64,000 bases of DNA. Source: Microbacterium paraoxydans. Its GTDB lineage: Bacteria; Actinomycetota; Actinomycetes; Actinomycetales; Microbacteriaceae. Shown piece after piece: positions 14,722-22,909 of the stretch. Where the stretch lies: assembly GCF_019056515.1 (NCBI RefSeq), contig NZ_CP064873.1, positions 2,294,001 to 2,358,000 of the forward strand. Reading direction: 5' to 3'. Under the pieces are notes generated by a model. That model was not told the DNA's origin, did not search any database, and worked only from the letters and a program-made list of their open reading frames with translations. Each line of letters begins with the position of its first letter. Within the stretch, counting starts at the first letter, position 1. Both the position numbers and the translations under genes were made by a program.

Positions 14722-15114
14722 ATGAAGCGGTTCACTGTCTCGAGCGGCCTCCTCGGCGTTCTCCTCCTGTCCGGCTGCACCAGTGGTCCCGATCTCCTGC
14801 AGTGCCAGAGCGTGGCCGCCGTCGACACCGAACTCGAGGCCTACTTCGCCCAAGACACGGTCGGCGGTACGGCGAGTCCGGAGCAGACCGAGCGCCTGAA
14901 GGAGTTGGCGGACGAATACGCCGATCTCGACGTCGACGGCGAGGTACAGGAGGCTGCGACGGCCGTGAGCGACGACCTGCGCGCGCTCTACGATTACCGC
15001 GTCGGCGTCCAGAACGGCGACGACGCGGACCCCGACCGCGAACAGGAACTCCGCCGGACCGCGATCGATACGTTCGTCGAGGGACAAGCCGTCTGCATCG
15101 AGAGCTCCTCCTGA
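14722..15114 (+). CDS. hypothetical lipoprotein, 130 aa
   Basis: The N-terminus MKRFTVSSGLLGVLLLSGC is a lipoprotein signal peptide with Cys19 as the lipidation site. The mature part is acidic and helical (SPEQTERLKELADEYADLDV, EVQEAATAVSDDLRALYDY) and has two further cysteines (residues ~28 and ~126). No known domain is evident. It is divergent from the truncated tadA gene and probably monocistronic; the next gene has its own -10 box and ribosome binding site. Confidence 0.75.
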   Translation: MKRFTVSSGLLGVLLLSGCTSGPDLLQCQSVAAVDTELEAYFAQDTVGGTASPEQTERLKELADEYADLDVDGEVQEAATAVSDDLRALYDYRVGVQNGDDADPDREQELRRTAIDTFVEGQAVCIESSS

Positions 15115-15176
15115 CGCCGCCGTATCGAGCCGCCCGCCCCTGTGTCAACCGGTACGTCCCCCGTCGTCGCGCTCCC

Positions 15177-15182
15177 TAGGCT
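15177..15182 (+). promoter_or_regulatory. -10 box (TAGGCT) upstream of the glycosyltransferase operon
   Basis: TAGGCT lies 26 bases before the GTG at 15209, leaving a ~20-base leader that contains GAGGAG as ribosome binding site. Confidence 0.5.
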
Positions 15183-15208
15183 GAGGAGCAGACCTGCGAG
15201 GAGACGAC

Positions 15209-16003
15209 GTGCACCGCGCCACACCAGCCGCCCCCGAACCGACCCTGAGCGTGGTCATTCCGGTCAAGGACGACGCGGCGGAACTGCAGCGGTGTCTCCG
15301 CGCCCTCGCGCGGCAGACGCTCCCGCCCGACGAGATCATCGTCGTGGACAACGCCTCGACCGATGAGTCGGCCGCCGTGGCTGCCCGGCACGGTGCACGG
15401 GTCGTGCGGTGCGACACCCCGGGCATCCCCGCGGCGAGCGCGACCGGATACGACGCGGCGACGGGCGACGTGATCCTGCGACTCGACGCGGACGGTGTCC
15501 CGGGGCCGCGGTGGATCGAGACGATGGCGACCGCATGCACACGCGATCCGCGGGTCGGCGCCTGGACCGGCGGTGCGCATTTCGTCGACGGCCCCCGGTT
15601 CCTGCGCCGGCCCCTCGCGGCGGCCTACCTGCTGTCCTACGTCGTCGTATGCGGCTCTGCCCTCGGCCACGCACCACTGTTCGGGTCGAACCTCGCCCTC
15701 CGCCGCTCGACGTGGCTCGCCGTCCGCGATCGCGTGCACGGCGACGCCGCGCTCCACGACGACCTCGACCTCGCCTTCCATGTCGGCGAACGCCACCGCA
15801 TCCGCTGGCTCCTGCACACCGACATGGGCATCTCCATGCGCCCGTTCGGCAGCGGCCGCTCCTTCGCCCGCCGGGCCTGGATCGGCGCCCGCACCGTCCT
15901 CGTGCACTGGCCGGAGGACTTCCCTCCTGTGCGCTGGGTGCGGCTCGTGCTACGCCGCGCACTGCACCGGCTCGGCGTTCCCGCGCCCGGAGCCCGCCGA
16001 TGA
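15209..16003 (+). CDS. family 2 glycosyltransferase
   Basis: The 264-residue protein has a GT-A fold N-terminus (LSVVIPVKDDAAELQRCLRA, IIVVDNASTDES) and the metal-binding DADG at ~96-99 (ILRLDADGVPGPRW). It should transfer a sugar from a nucleotide-sugar donor to an unknown acceptor; there is no obvious transmembrane anchor except a short hydrophobic stretch (AAYLLSYVVVCGSAL). The GTG start has GAGGAG upstream. The next gene starts within its stop codon (ATGA), so it forms an operon with an EEP-family hydrolase and a membrane protein. Confidence 0.85.
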   Translation: MHRATPAAPEPTLSVVIPVKDDAAELQRCLRALARQTLPPDEIIVVDNASTDESAAVAARHGARVVRCDTPGIPAASATGYDAATGDVILRLDADGVPGPRWIETMATACTRDPRVGAWTGGAHFVDGPRFLRRPLAAAYLLSYVVVCGSALGHAPLFGSNLALRRSTWLAVRDRVHGDAALHDDLDLAFHVGERHRIRWLLHTDMGISMRPFGSGRSFARRAWIGARTVLVHWPEDFPPVRWVRLVLRRALHRLGVPAPGARR

Positions 16004-16848
16004 CCGCCCCGCTCCTCGGAACACCATCCGCCACCGAGCTGCACGTCATGTCCCTCAACATCCGCCGCGACCTCGGTGCCCTCGCCTGGCCGCGCGCCGA
16101 CCGCTGGGAGATCCGACGCCCCCGGCTGACCGCGCTCCTGCGCACCGAGCGGCCGGACGTCCTCGGTATGCAGGAGGCCCTTCCCGCGCAGGCCGCCGCC
16201 GTCTCCGCCGCGCTCGGCCCGTCGTTCCGCCGCGTCGGCCACGGCCGCCTCCCCGGACCCCGCGGCGAGGGCTGTCCCCTCTTCTACGACGCCGACCGGC
16301 TGGAGCTGCGCACCTGGCGACAGGTCGCGCTCTCCCTCACCCCCGATCGCCCCGGTTCCCGCTCCTGGCTGAGCGTCGCGCCGCGGGTGGCGGTGGAGGC
16401 ATCCTTCCGCGACCGCCGCACGGGCGCTCCCGTCACCGTGCTCAACACCCACCTCGACGCCTTCTCGCCGTGGGCGCGACTCCGTCAGGCCCAGGCGGCG
16501 CACGACCTCGCCGCCGCCTCTGCGACACCCGTCATCCTCCTCGCGGACGTCAACGCCGCCGCGGGCTCGGCACCGTGGCGCGCCCTGGAAGCCGACGGCG
16601 TCCTCCGCGATTCGTGGACGGCCGCCGTGTCCCGCCGCACCCCCGCCTGGAGCACGTTCGCCGGCTATCGGACGCCCCGCCGCGGACGCCGCATCGACGG
16701 CATCCTCGTCTCCCCCGCGCTTCCCGTGCGCCGGGCCGGCATCGATGCGCGGCAGTATGGAGGGGGCTGGCCGTCGGATCACCTCCCCCTGCACGCCCTG
16801 ATCGATCTCGCCCCGCCCGCCGCTGCCACACCCGAGGAGCCCGCATGA
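16000..16848 (+). CDS. endonuclease/exonuclease/phosphatase family hydrolase
   Basis: The 282-residue product carries the EEP signature residues in order: SLNIRRD (Asn, ~18-24), MQEA (Glu, ~57-60), NTHLDAF (His, ~148-154), ADVNAA (Asp/Asn, ~180-185) and the terminal SDHLPL (Asp-His). These enzymes hydrolyse phosphodiester or phosphomonoester bonds using a divalent metal. There is no signal peptide, so it should be cytoplasmic. Coupling with a glycosyltransferase and a DUF2238-like membrane protein hints at a lipid or polyol phosphate substrate, but this is only context. Four-base overlaps link it to both neighbours. Confidence 0.85.
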   Translation: MTAPLLGTPSATELHVMSLNIRRDLGALAWPRADRWEIRRPRLTALLRTERPDVLGMQEALPAQAAAVSAALGPSFRRVGHGRLPGPRGEGCPLFYDADRLELRTWRQVALSLTPDRPGSRSWLSVAPRVAVEASFRDRRTGAPVTVLNTHLDAFSPWARLRQAQAAHDLAAASATPVILLADVNAAAGSAPWRALEADGVLRDSWTAAVSRRTPAWSTFAGYRTPRRGRRIDGILVSPALPVRRAGIDARQYGGGWPSDHLPLHALIDLAPPAAATPEEPA

Positions 16849-17426
16849 AGGAGGACTTCCTCCGCCCGCCGCAGTCCGTGGCGGAGTACGGCGCCGACGC
16901 CGTCCGGGTGATCGGCATCCTCAGCGTCCTCGTCGCGGCGATCTGGTCGACCCCGACCGACGCCGGCATCCTCGCGCTCGCTCTTCCCGCCCTCATGCTC
17001 CCCCGCGTCCTCGGGATGCGCGGCGGCATCGACCTCACGATCGGCCTGATCGTGCTCATCGCGGCGGCGAGCAATGTGTTCGACCTGTACCGCACGCTCA
17101 CCGGGTGGGACCTCGTCGTGCACTTCGTCTGCACAGGCGCCCTCGCCGCCACCGGCTACCTCGTGCTCTCCCGCCTCGGCATCGTCACCGCGCAGGAGTC
17201 GCCGGCGTTCCGACCGCGCATCCCGATCGTCCTCTGCACCGTCATCGGGCTCGCGGCCAGCGCCGTGTGGGAGATGATCGAGTGGGCGGGACGCACCTTC
17301 ATCACCGACGAGATCTTCGTCACCTACGAAGACACCATCGGCGACATGGCGATGGGCGGACTCGGTGCGCTCGCGGCGGGAGTCCTCGTCGCCGTCGTCC
17401 GGCTGGAGCGTCATCGCCCTGCGTGA
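16845..17426 (+). CDS. DUF2238-like integral membrane protein
   Basis: The 193-residue protein has about five transmembrane helices (from residue ~21, for example VIGILSVLVAAIW and IPIVLCTVIGLAASAVW). Conserved-looking polar motifs are WDLVVHFVCTG, VWEMIEWAGR and YEDTIGDMAMGGLGALAAG, which agree with DUF2238/YjdF-type membrane proteins. It is the last gene of the three-gene operon. Function is unknown. Confidence 0.75.
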   Translation: MKEDFLRPPQSVAEYGADAVRVIGILSVLVAAIWSTPTDAGILALALPALMLPRVLGMRGGIDLTIGLIVLIAAASNVFDLYRTLTGWDLVVHFVCTGALAATGYLVLSRLGIVTAQESPAFRPRIPIVLCTVIGLAASAVWEMIEWAGRTFITDEIFVTYEDTIGDMAMGGLGALAAGVLVAVVRLERHRPA

Positions 17427-17493
17427 CGGCGCGGAACTGCGGGACGATCCCCAGGGTCGAACAGCGCGCGGGTCAGTAGACTGAAGCCACCGC

Positions 17494-17575
17494 GCGGGAG
17501 TGGTGGAATTGGCAGACACGCAGGATTTAGGTTCCTGTGCCCCAGGGCGTGTGGGTTCAAGTCCCACCTTCCGCA
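17494..17575 (+). tRNA. tRNA-Leu (anticodon UAG)
   Basis: The acceptor arms GCGGGAG and CTTCCGC pair (one G-T), discriminator A at 17575, and no encoded CCA. The anticodon stem CAGGA/TCCTG encloses TTTAGGT with anticodon TAG. A long variable arm and GGTTCAAGTCC T-loop confirm a leucine tRNA. Confidence 0.95.
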
Positions 17576-17653
17576 CGACGGGTGCTTCGGCGCCCGCATC
17601 GCTCCACCGCCGACACCTCACGACCGACGGGAATCCCGCCAGTGCTCGAAAGC

Positions 17654-18418
17654 ATGCTGCACGCCCCCACCGCGCTCATCCCGTGGCTCGATCCGCAGAC
17701 GATCATCGGGGCGGCGGGTCCGTGGGCGCTCCTCGTGGTCTGCTTCATCATCTTCGCCGAGACCGGTCTGCTGGTCGGCTTCCTCCTGCCCGGTGACACG
17801 CTGCTCATCATCGCGGGCCTGCTGACCCACACGAGCAACGTCTTCGGCGTGAACATCTGGGTCGTCTCGCTGCTCATCGCCCTCTCGGCGTTCATCGGCG
17901 GCGAGGTCGGCTACGTCATCGGGCACAAGGGCGGCCCCGCGGTGTTCGAACGCAAGGAATCCGGCCTGTTCAGCAAGAAGAACGTCGAGCGCACCAACGC
18001 GTTCTTCGAGCGCTTCGGCGGCCTCACCGTGATCCTCGCGCGCTTCGTTCCGATCGTGCGCACGTTCGCTCCGGTCGCCGCCGGCGTGGGCCACATGCCC
18101 TGGCGGCGCTATTCGCTCTACAACTTCATCGGGGCGATGATCTGGGGCTTCGGCCTCACGATGGTCGGCTACCTCATCGCCTACATCCCGTGGGTGCGAG
18201 ACCTCGTCGTCGAGTACATCGACATCATCCTGCTCATCGCCGTCGGCGGCACAGCGATCGTCACCCTGTGGCACTACCTCACCGAGCGCCGCAAGGCGAA
18301 GAAGGCCGCGGCCGCGGGCGAAGACGTCGTGACCGACCACGAGGAGGCGGAGGAGCTCGTCCTCGACGCCGACGTGTTCGACCGGGCCCCCGACCTCGAC
18401 GGCGACGGCAAGCACTGA
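17654..18418 (+). CDS. DedA/SNARE-associated family membrane protein
   Basis: The 254-residue protein has the DedA layout: ETGLLVGFLLPGDTLLIIAG near the N-terminus, GEVGYVIGHKGG, and the conserved RFVPIVRTFAPVAAGVGHMP (~135-155), followed by transmembrane helices. The family acts as lipid flippases/transporters in the cytoplasmic membrane, for example for undecaprenyl phosphate or phosphatidylethanolamine. The C-terminal ~45 residues are charged and cytoplasmic. I prefer the ATG at 17654; the GTG at 17642 is an alternative, and starts further upstream run into the tRNA. Confidence 0.88.
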   Translation: MLHAPTALIPWLDPQTIIGAAGPWALLVVCFIIFAETGLLVGFLLPGDTLLIIAGLLTHTSNVFGVNIWVVSLLIALSAFIGGEVGYVIGHKGGPAVFERKESGLFSKKNVERTNAFFERFGGLTVILARFVPIVRTFAPVAAGVGHMPWRRYSLYNFIGAMIWGFGLTMVGYLIAYIPWVRDLVVEYIDIILLIAVGGTAIVTLWHYLTERRKAKKAAAAGEDVVTDHEEAEELVLDADVFDRAPDLDGDGKH

Positions 18419-18434
18419 TCCCGTCGCGGGTCAG
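18415..18434. terminator. short bidirectional hairpin overlapping both stop codons
   Basis: CTGATCCCG (18415-18423) and CGGGTCAG (18427-18434) form a stem with a three-base loop that contains the stop codons of both convergent genes. Confidence 0.45.
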
Positions 18435-19243
18435 CCCGCGTTCTTCGAGCGCTTCTCCTTGGAGCGGGCCACGCTCGCGCGCAGCGCCTCCATCAGGTCG
18501 ATGACCTCGCCGCCGTCCGCCGCCTTCTCGCCGTCGCCGCCGAACGTCTCGGCCACATCGAACGTCTCCCCGGCCTCGATCTTCGCGTCGATGAGGGTGC
18601 GGAGCTCCTTCTGGTACTCGTCGACGAACTCCTCGGGATCGAAGTCGGCCGAGTAGCTGTCCACGAGCGAAGACGACAGCTCCAGCTCCTTCTTCGAGAT
18701 CCGCACGTCCTCGTCGAGGGACGGGAACTCCGCCTCCCGGACCTCGTCCGACCACAGGAGCGTCTGGAGCACGAGCACCTTGCCCCGCACGCGCAGGGCG
18801 GCGAGCCGCGTCTTCTGGCGCAGCGTGAACCGCACGATCGCGGTGCGGTCGGTCTGCTCCAGAGTCTTGCGCAGCAGCACGTACGCCTTCGGCGACTTCG
18901 AGTCGGGCTCCAGGTAGTACGGCTTGTCGAGGGTGAGCGGATCGACCTGTTCGGAGGGCACGAACTCCACCACGTCGATCTCGCGGCTCTTCTCCGCCGG
19001 CAGCGCGGCGAGGTCGTCCTTGGTGAGCACGACCGTCTGCCCGTCGTCGACGTAGGCGCGGTCGATGTCGGAGTAGGCGACCGTCTCGCCGCACACCTCA
19101 CACGTCCGCTGGTAGCGGATGCGGCCGCCGTCCTTGTCGTGCACCTGATGCAGCGGCACGTCGTGGTCCTCGGTCGCGGAGTACACCTTGACCGGCACGT
19201 TCACCAGCCCGAACGTCAGGGCGCCCTTCCAGATCGTCCTCAT
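18431..19243 (-). CDS. ku: bacterial Ku protein (NHEJ)
   Basis: The 270-residue protein begins MRTIWKGALTFGLVNVPVKV, the typical bacterial Ku N-terminus, with the central beta-barrel (LHQVHDKDGGRIRYQRTCEV) and the C-terminal EFVDEYQKELRTLIDAKIEA segment that ends the core. It binds double-strand break ends as a homodimer and recruits LigD. An in-frame upstream ATG at 19267 exists, but MRTIWKG is the family start. The ligD gene lies divergently 57 bases away, so the two form a complete two-component NHEJ locus. Confidence 0.95.
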   Translation of the reverse strand: MRTIWKGALTFGLVNVPVKVYSATEDHDVPLHQVHDKDGGRIRYQRTCEVCGETVAYSDIDRAYVDDGQTVVLTKDDLAALPAEKSREIDVVEFVPSEQVDPLTLDKPYYLEPDSKSPKAYVLLRKTLEQTDRTAIVRFTLRQKTRLAALRVRGKVLVLQTLLWSDEVREAEFPSLDEDVRISKKELELSSSLVDSYSADFDPEEFVDEYQKELRTLIDAKIEAGETFDVAETFGGDGEKAADGGEVIDLMEALRASVARSKEKRSKNAG

Positions 19244-19288
19244 CACACCAGTAGACACCAGCCCCACCCGTCACGACCACCCCTTGAC

Positions 19289-19294
19289 TACGCT
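19289..19294 (+). promoter_or_regulatory. -10 box (TACGCT), leaderless start of ligD
   Basis: TACGCT, six bases (GGCTCC) and the ATG at 19301, with no ribosome binding site. Confidence 0.6.
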
Positions 19295-19300
19295 GGCTCC

Positions 19301-21280
19301 ATGGTGGGAGAGGCGCAGGTCGTGCAGGTCGACGGCCGACGACTGCGCGTGACCAACCTCGACAAGGTCGTCTATCCGGAGACGGGCACGACCAAGGGCG
19401 AGGTCATCGCCTACTACACCGCCATCGCGCCCCTGCTCCTGCCCCTCCTCGACGGCCGCCCGGTCACCCGCAAGCGCTGGGTCGAGGGGGTCGGCACCGC
19501 CGCCGCCCCGGAAGACTCCTTCTTCACGAAGCAGCTCGAGCCCGGGGCTCCGGACTGGATCCCGCGGCAGGACATCCAGCACTCCGACGGTCCCAAGGCG
19601 TATCCGCTGGTGGAGGACGTGCCCACGCTCGTGTGGCTCGCGCAGGTCGCCGCGATCGAGCTGCACGTGCCGCAGTGGCGCTTCACTCCCGAGGGCCTGC
19701 CTGGCCGCCCCGACCGCCTCGTCCTCGACCTCGACCCCGGTCCCGGCGCCGACCTCGCTCAGTGCGCCGAGGTCGCCCGGATCGCCAGGACGCTCCTCAC
19801 CGGCATGGGCCTCGACCCCCTGCCCGTGACGAGCGGCAGCAAGGGCATCCACCTCTACGCGTCCCTGCCCGGCGAGCAGACCAGCGCCGAGGTCTCCGCC
19901 GTGGTCAAAGAACTGGCCCGCATCATCGAGAACGACCACCCGGACCTGGCGACGAGCGTCATGTCCAAGGCCGTGCGCGGGGGCAAGGTGTTCCTCGACT
20001 GGAGCCAGAACAACGGCAAGAAGACGACGATCTCCCCGTACTCCCTGCGCGGGCGCGCCCGCCCCGGCGTCGCGGCGCCGCGCACGTGGGAGGAGCTCGA
20101 CGACCCGGGGCTCGCACACCTCGAACTGGACGACGTGCTCGCACGCGCGGCTGCGGGATTCGACCCCCTCTCGTCGCTCCGCCCCGACGCTCCGGCACTG
20201 CCCTCGAACGCGCCCGCCTCGACCCCGGCTCCCGCGATCCGGGCGGCGGCCCCCGCCCCCACCCGCCGCGGACGGCCCCTCGCCGCGCCCGCACCGTCAC
20301 CCGCCGGGGCCACCCTCCCCTCCCTCGCCCCGATGCTCGCCGAGAACGGCACCCCCGCGATCGCTCGAAACCTCAGCACCCCGTCCTGGGTGGAGGTGAA
20401 GTGGGACGGCATCCGTGCGATCGGCACCTGGCGCGACGGGCACATGTCGCTGCACGCCCGTCGCGGCACCGACATCACCGCCCGCTACCCCGAGCTGACG
20501 GCCGACGGCGCCCCGTTCCTCCCGGTCGACGAGGCGATCGTCGACGGGGAGATCGTCGCCTTCGACAGCGCCGCCCGGCCGAGCTTCTCCCTGCTGCAGA
20601 ACCGCATGCACCTCACCCGGCCCCGGGAGATCGAGCGTGAGGTGGTGCGCACACCGGTCGTGTACATGCTGTTCGACCTGCTCCGTCTCGACGGCCACGA
20701 CCTCACCGGGATGCCGCTCCGCGAGCGCCGCACGCTCCTGGGTGACATCGTGGCGGGAGTCGACGCGCCCATCCAGGTCCCACCCGTCTTCGACGACGTG
20801 GACGCGGCACTGGCGGCGAGCGAGGAGTTCGGTCTGGAGGGCGTCGTCGTGAAGGATCCGGCGTCGCGGTACCGCGCCGGCCAGCGCTCGCCCTCCTGGC
20901 TCAAGCTCAAGAACACCCGCATGCAGGAGGCGGTGATCGTCGGTATCCGCCCGGGAAAGGGCGAGCGGGAGGGCACTCTCGGCTCTCTCCTCCTCGCGGT
21001 CCCGGAGGGCGGCGACCTCCGCTACATCGGCCGCGTGGGCACCGGATTCACCGACCGGATCCTCCGCGATCTCCTCGCCCGCCTGGAACCGCTGCGCGTG
21101 CCGCGCGCACCGCTCGACAGAGTCCCCCGACCCGATGCCTCCGACGCCCTGTGGGTGCGCCCCGAGCTCGTGGGCGAGGTGGAGTTCGCGAACTGGACGC
21201 CGGACGGCATCCTCCGGCACGCGCGTTGGCGAGGTCTGCGCCCGGACAAGACCGTCGACGAGATCACCGTCGAGGCGTGA
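19301..21280 (+). CDS. ligD: ATP-dependent DNA ligase LigD (polymerase-ligase form)
   Basis: The 659-residue protein has an N-terminal archaeo-eukaryotic primase-type polymerase domain (~10-300) with the metal motif LDLDPGPGAD and SGSKGIHLYA, an Ala/Pro-rich linker (~305-345) and a C-terminal ATP-dependent ligase domain (~345-655). The ligase nucleophile is Lys367 in EVKWDGIR, followed by VDGEIVAF, GLEGVVVKD and WLKLKNTR motifs. No phosphoesterase (PE) nuclease domain is present, so the order is POL-LIG instead of the three-domain Mycobacterium or Pseudomonas forms. With Ku it repairs double-strand breaks by end joining. The 3' end meets a convergent efflux gene. Confidence 0.95.
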   Translation: MVGEAQVVQVDGRRLRVTNLDKVVYPETGTTKGEVIAYYTAIAPLLLPLLDGRPVTRKRWVEGVGTAAAPEDSFFTKQLEPGAPDWIPRQDIQHSDGPKAYPLVEDVPTLVWLAQVAAIELHVPQWRFTPEGLPGRPDRLVLDLDPGPGADLAQCAEVARIARTLLTGMGLDPLPVTSGSKGIHLYASLPGEQTSAEVSAVVKELARIIENDHPDLATSVMSKAVRGGKVFLDWSQNNGKKTTISPYSLRGRARPGVAAPRTWEELDDPGLAHLELDDVLARAAAGFDPLSSLRPDAPALPSNAPASTPAPAIRAAAPAPTRRGRPLAAPAPSPAGATLPSLAPMLAENGTPAIARNLSTPSWVEVKWDGIRAIGTWRDGHMSLHARRGTDITARYPELTADGAPFLPVDEAIVDGEIVAFDSAARPSFSLLQNRMHLTRPREIEREVVRTPVVYMLFDLLRLDGHDLTGMPLRERRTLLGDIVAGVDAPIQVPPVFDDVDAALAASEEFGLEGVVVKDPASRYRAGQRSPSWLKLKNTRMQEAVIVGIRPGKGEREGTLGSLLLAVPEGGDLRYIGRVGTGFTDRILRDLLARLEPLRVPRAPLDRVPRPDASDALWVRPELVGEVEFANWTPDGILRHARWRGLRPDKTVDEITVEA

Positions 21281-21297
21281 GCGGCACGCCGCTCACG
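21276..21297. terminator. bidirectional hairpin overlapping the stop codons of ligD and the efflux gene
   Basis: CGTGAGCGG (21276-21284) and CCGCTCACG (21289-21297) form a perfect 9-bp stem with a CACG loop between and across the two convergent stops. Confidence 0.65.
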
Positions 21298-22213
21298 CGT
21301 GGTGCGGTTCGCAGTCGCTCTGCTCGGCCGGCTCGATCTGGAACGTGGAGTGCGCGACGTCGAAGTGATCCGCGAGGCACGCCTGCATCTCCGACAGCAG
21401 CGCCGCCGAGCGGCCGTCCGCCAGCAGGTCCGGTCGCACGCTGACGTGCGCGGTGAAGACGGGCGCCCCGCGGGTGAGCTGCCACACGTGCACGTCGTGG
21501 ACCCCGACGACGCCGTCGTAGCCGAGCAGGTGGGTGCGGATCTCGCCGACGGCCATGCCCTTCGGGGCCGACTCGGCGAGCACGGAGAACACCTCCTTGA
21601 GCAGCACGAACGCCCGCGGGATGATCATCGCCGCGATGAACAGCGAGGCGAGCGCGTCGGCCGGCATCCAGCCCGTCACGAGGATCACGCCCGCCGCGAT
21701 GATGACCATGAGCGAGCCGAGCAGGTCGCCCATCACCTCGAGGTAGGCGCCCCGCACGTTCAGGTTCGTGCGCTGGGCCCGGCTGAGCAGCCACATCGAC
21801 ACCGCGTTGGCGACGAGGCCGACGACCGCGACGACGAGCATGAGCCCGCCCGCGACCTCGACCTCGGAGGGGTTCAGCAGCCGCTGCACCCCCTGCACGG
21901 CGACGACGGTGGCGAGGGCGATGAGGATGACCGCGTTGATGAGGGCACCGAACACCTCGGCCCGCTGGTAGCCGAACGTCCGGCGGTCGTCCGCAGGACG
22001 CGCCGCAACGGTCGCGGCGATGAGGGCGATCACGAGCGCCGAGGCGTCCGTGAACATGTGCGCGGCGTCCGCGAGCAGCGCGAGCGAGCCCGTGAGAAGG
22101 GCTCCGACGACCTGCACGATCATCACGGTCGCCGTGAGGGTCAGCGAGATCGCGAGCAGGCGACGGCTGCTCGCCGAACGGAGACCGCCGGGCGCGGGCG
22201 CGTGATCGTGCAT
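21293..22213 (-). CDS. cation diffusion facilitator (CzcD-like) metal efflux protein
   Basis: The 306-residue protein has a His-bearing N-terminus (MHDHAP), six transmembrane helices and the CDF metal sites: LLADAAHMFTDASALVIAL (HxxxD, ~45-64) and LNVRGAYLEVMGDLLGSL (~150-167). A C-terminal cytoplasmic domain (VHDVHVWQL, FTAHVSV) follows, as in CzcD/ZitB exporters. It should export Zn2+ or similar divalent ions in exchange for protons. The gene follows a TAGCCT box by six bases and is single. Confidence 0.92.
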   Translation of the reverse strand: MHDHAPAPGGLRSASSRRLLAISLTLTATVMIVQVVGALLTGSLALLADAAHMFTDASALVIALIAATVAARPADDRRTFGYQRAEVFGALINAVILIALATVVAVQGVQRLLNPSEVEVAGGLMLVVAVVGLVANAVSMWLLSRAQRTNLNVRGAYLEVMGDLLGSLMVIIAAGVILVTGWMPADALASLFIAAMIIPRAFVLLKEVFSVLAESAPKGMAVGEIRTHLLGYDGVVGVHDVHVWQLTRGAPVFTAHVSVRPDLLADGRSAALLSEMQACLADHFDVAHSTFQIEPAEQSDCEPHHA

Positions 22214-22219
22214 GCCCCC

Positions 22220-22225
22220 AGGCTA
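22220..22225 (-). promoter_or_regulatory. -10 box (TAGCCT), leaderless start of the CDF gene
   Basis: TAGCCT, six bases (GGGGGC) and the ATG at 22213 on the minus strand. Confidence 0.6.
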
Positions 22226-22313
22226 GCCCGGCATCGGGTGCGGAGAGGCCGTTTCCGCCTAGTCGGGAACAGTAACGATTCTCACCGTCAGCAGGGGTTC
22301 TTCTGCGGGATCC

Positions 22314-22907
22314 TCAGAGCGCGGCGAGCAGCGGCACGAGCGCCGTGAAGGCGCGGGCGCGATGCGACTGCGACTGCTTCTCCTCCGCCGTGAACTCCCC
22401 CACGGTGCGCTCCGCGCCGTCGGGCTGGCCGCCCGGGATGAAGATCGGGTCGTAGCCGAAACCGCCGCCCCCAGAGGCTTCGTGGGCGAGGCGTCCGGGC
22501 CAGATCCCCTCGACGACGTGCTCGCGACCGTCCGGGAGGACGAGGGCGATGGTCGAGGTGAAGTGCGCCGAGCGATGCGGGTCGGCGATGTCACGCAGCT
22601 GGTCGAGCAGCAGCTCCAGATTCGCCGTGGCGTCCTTCTTCTGTCCTGCCCAGTACGCCGAGAACACCCCGGGCGACCCGCCGAGCACGTCCACGCAGAT
22701 GCCGGAGTCGTCGGCGAGCGCCGCGAGGCCGGTGTGCGCGGCGGCCGCTCGCGCCTTGAGGAGCGCGTTCTCGGCGAACGTCACCCCGTCCTCGACCGGC
22801 TCGGGACCGTCATAGCCGACGACCTCCAGGTCGGGCCGCGTCTGCTGGACGATCTGCTGGAACTCCGCGACCTTGTGCGGGTTGTGGGTCGCGAGGACGA
22901 CGCGCAT
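22314..22907 (-). CDS. rdgB: XTP/dITP diphosphatase (RdgB/HAM1)
   Basis: The 197-residue enzyme starts MRVVLATHNPHKVAEF and contains TFAENALLKARAAAAHTGLA, ADDSGICVDVLGGSPGVFSA and the substrate loop GFGYDPIFIPGG, all hallmarks of the family. It removes non-canonical purine nucleotides from the pool. It lies two bases after the rph stop codon, so it is the third gene of a murI-rph-rdgB operon; this order is common in actinobacteria. Confidence 0.95.
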   Translation of the reverse strand: MRVVLATHNPHKVAEFQQIVQQTRPDLEVVGYDGPEPVEDGVTFAENALLKARAAAAHTGLAALADDSGICVDVLGGSPGVFSAYWAGQKKDATANLELLLDQLRDIADPHRSAHFTSTIALVLPDGREHVVEGIWPGRLAHEASGGGGFGYDPIFIPGGQPDGAERTVGEFTAEEKQSQSHRARAFTALVPLLAAL

Positions 22908-22909
22908 GC

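Noticed and set aside
17537..17653. Upstream extension of the DedA protein to 293 residues
   Set aside because: The extension would begin inside the tRNA-Leu gene and its residues (Arg/Pro/Ser-rich) do not match the family N-terminus.
19284..19289. TTGACT as a -35 box for ligD
   Set aside because: It overlaps the first base of the TACGCT -10 box, so the spacing is impossible for a -35/-10 pair.
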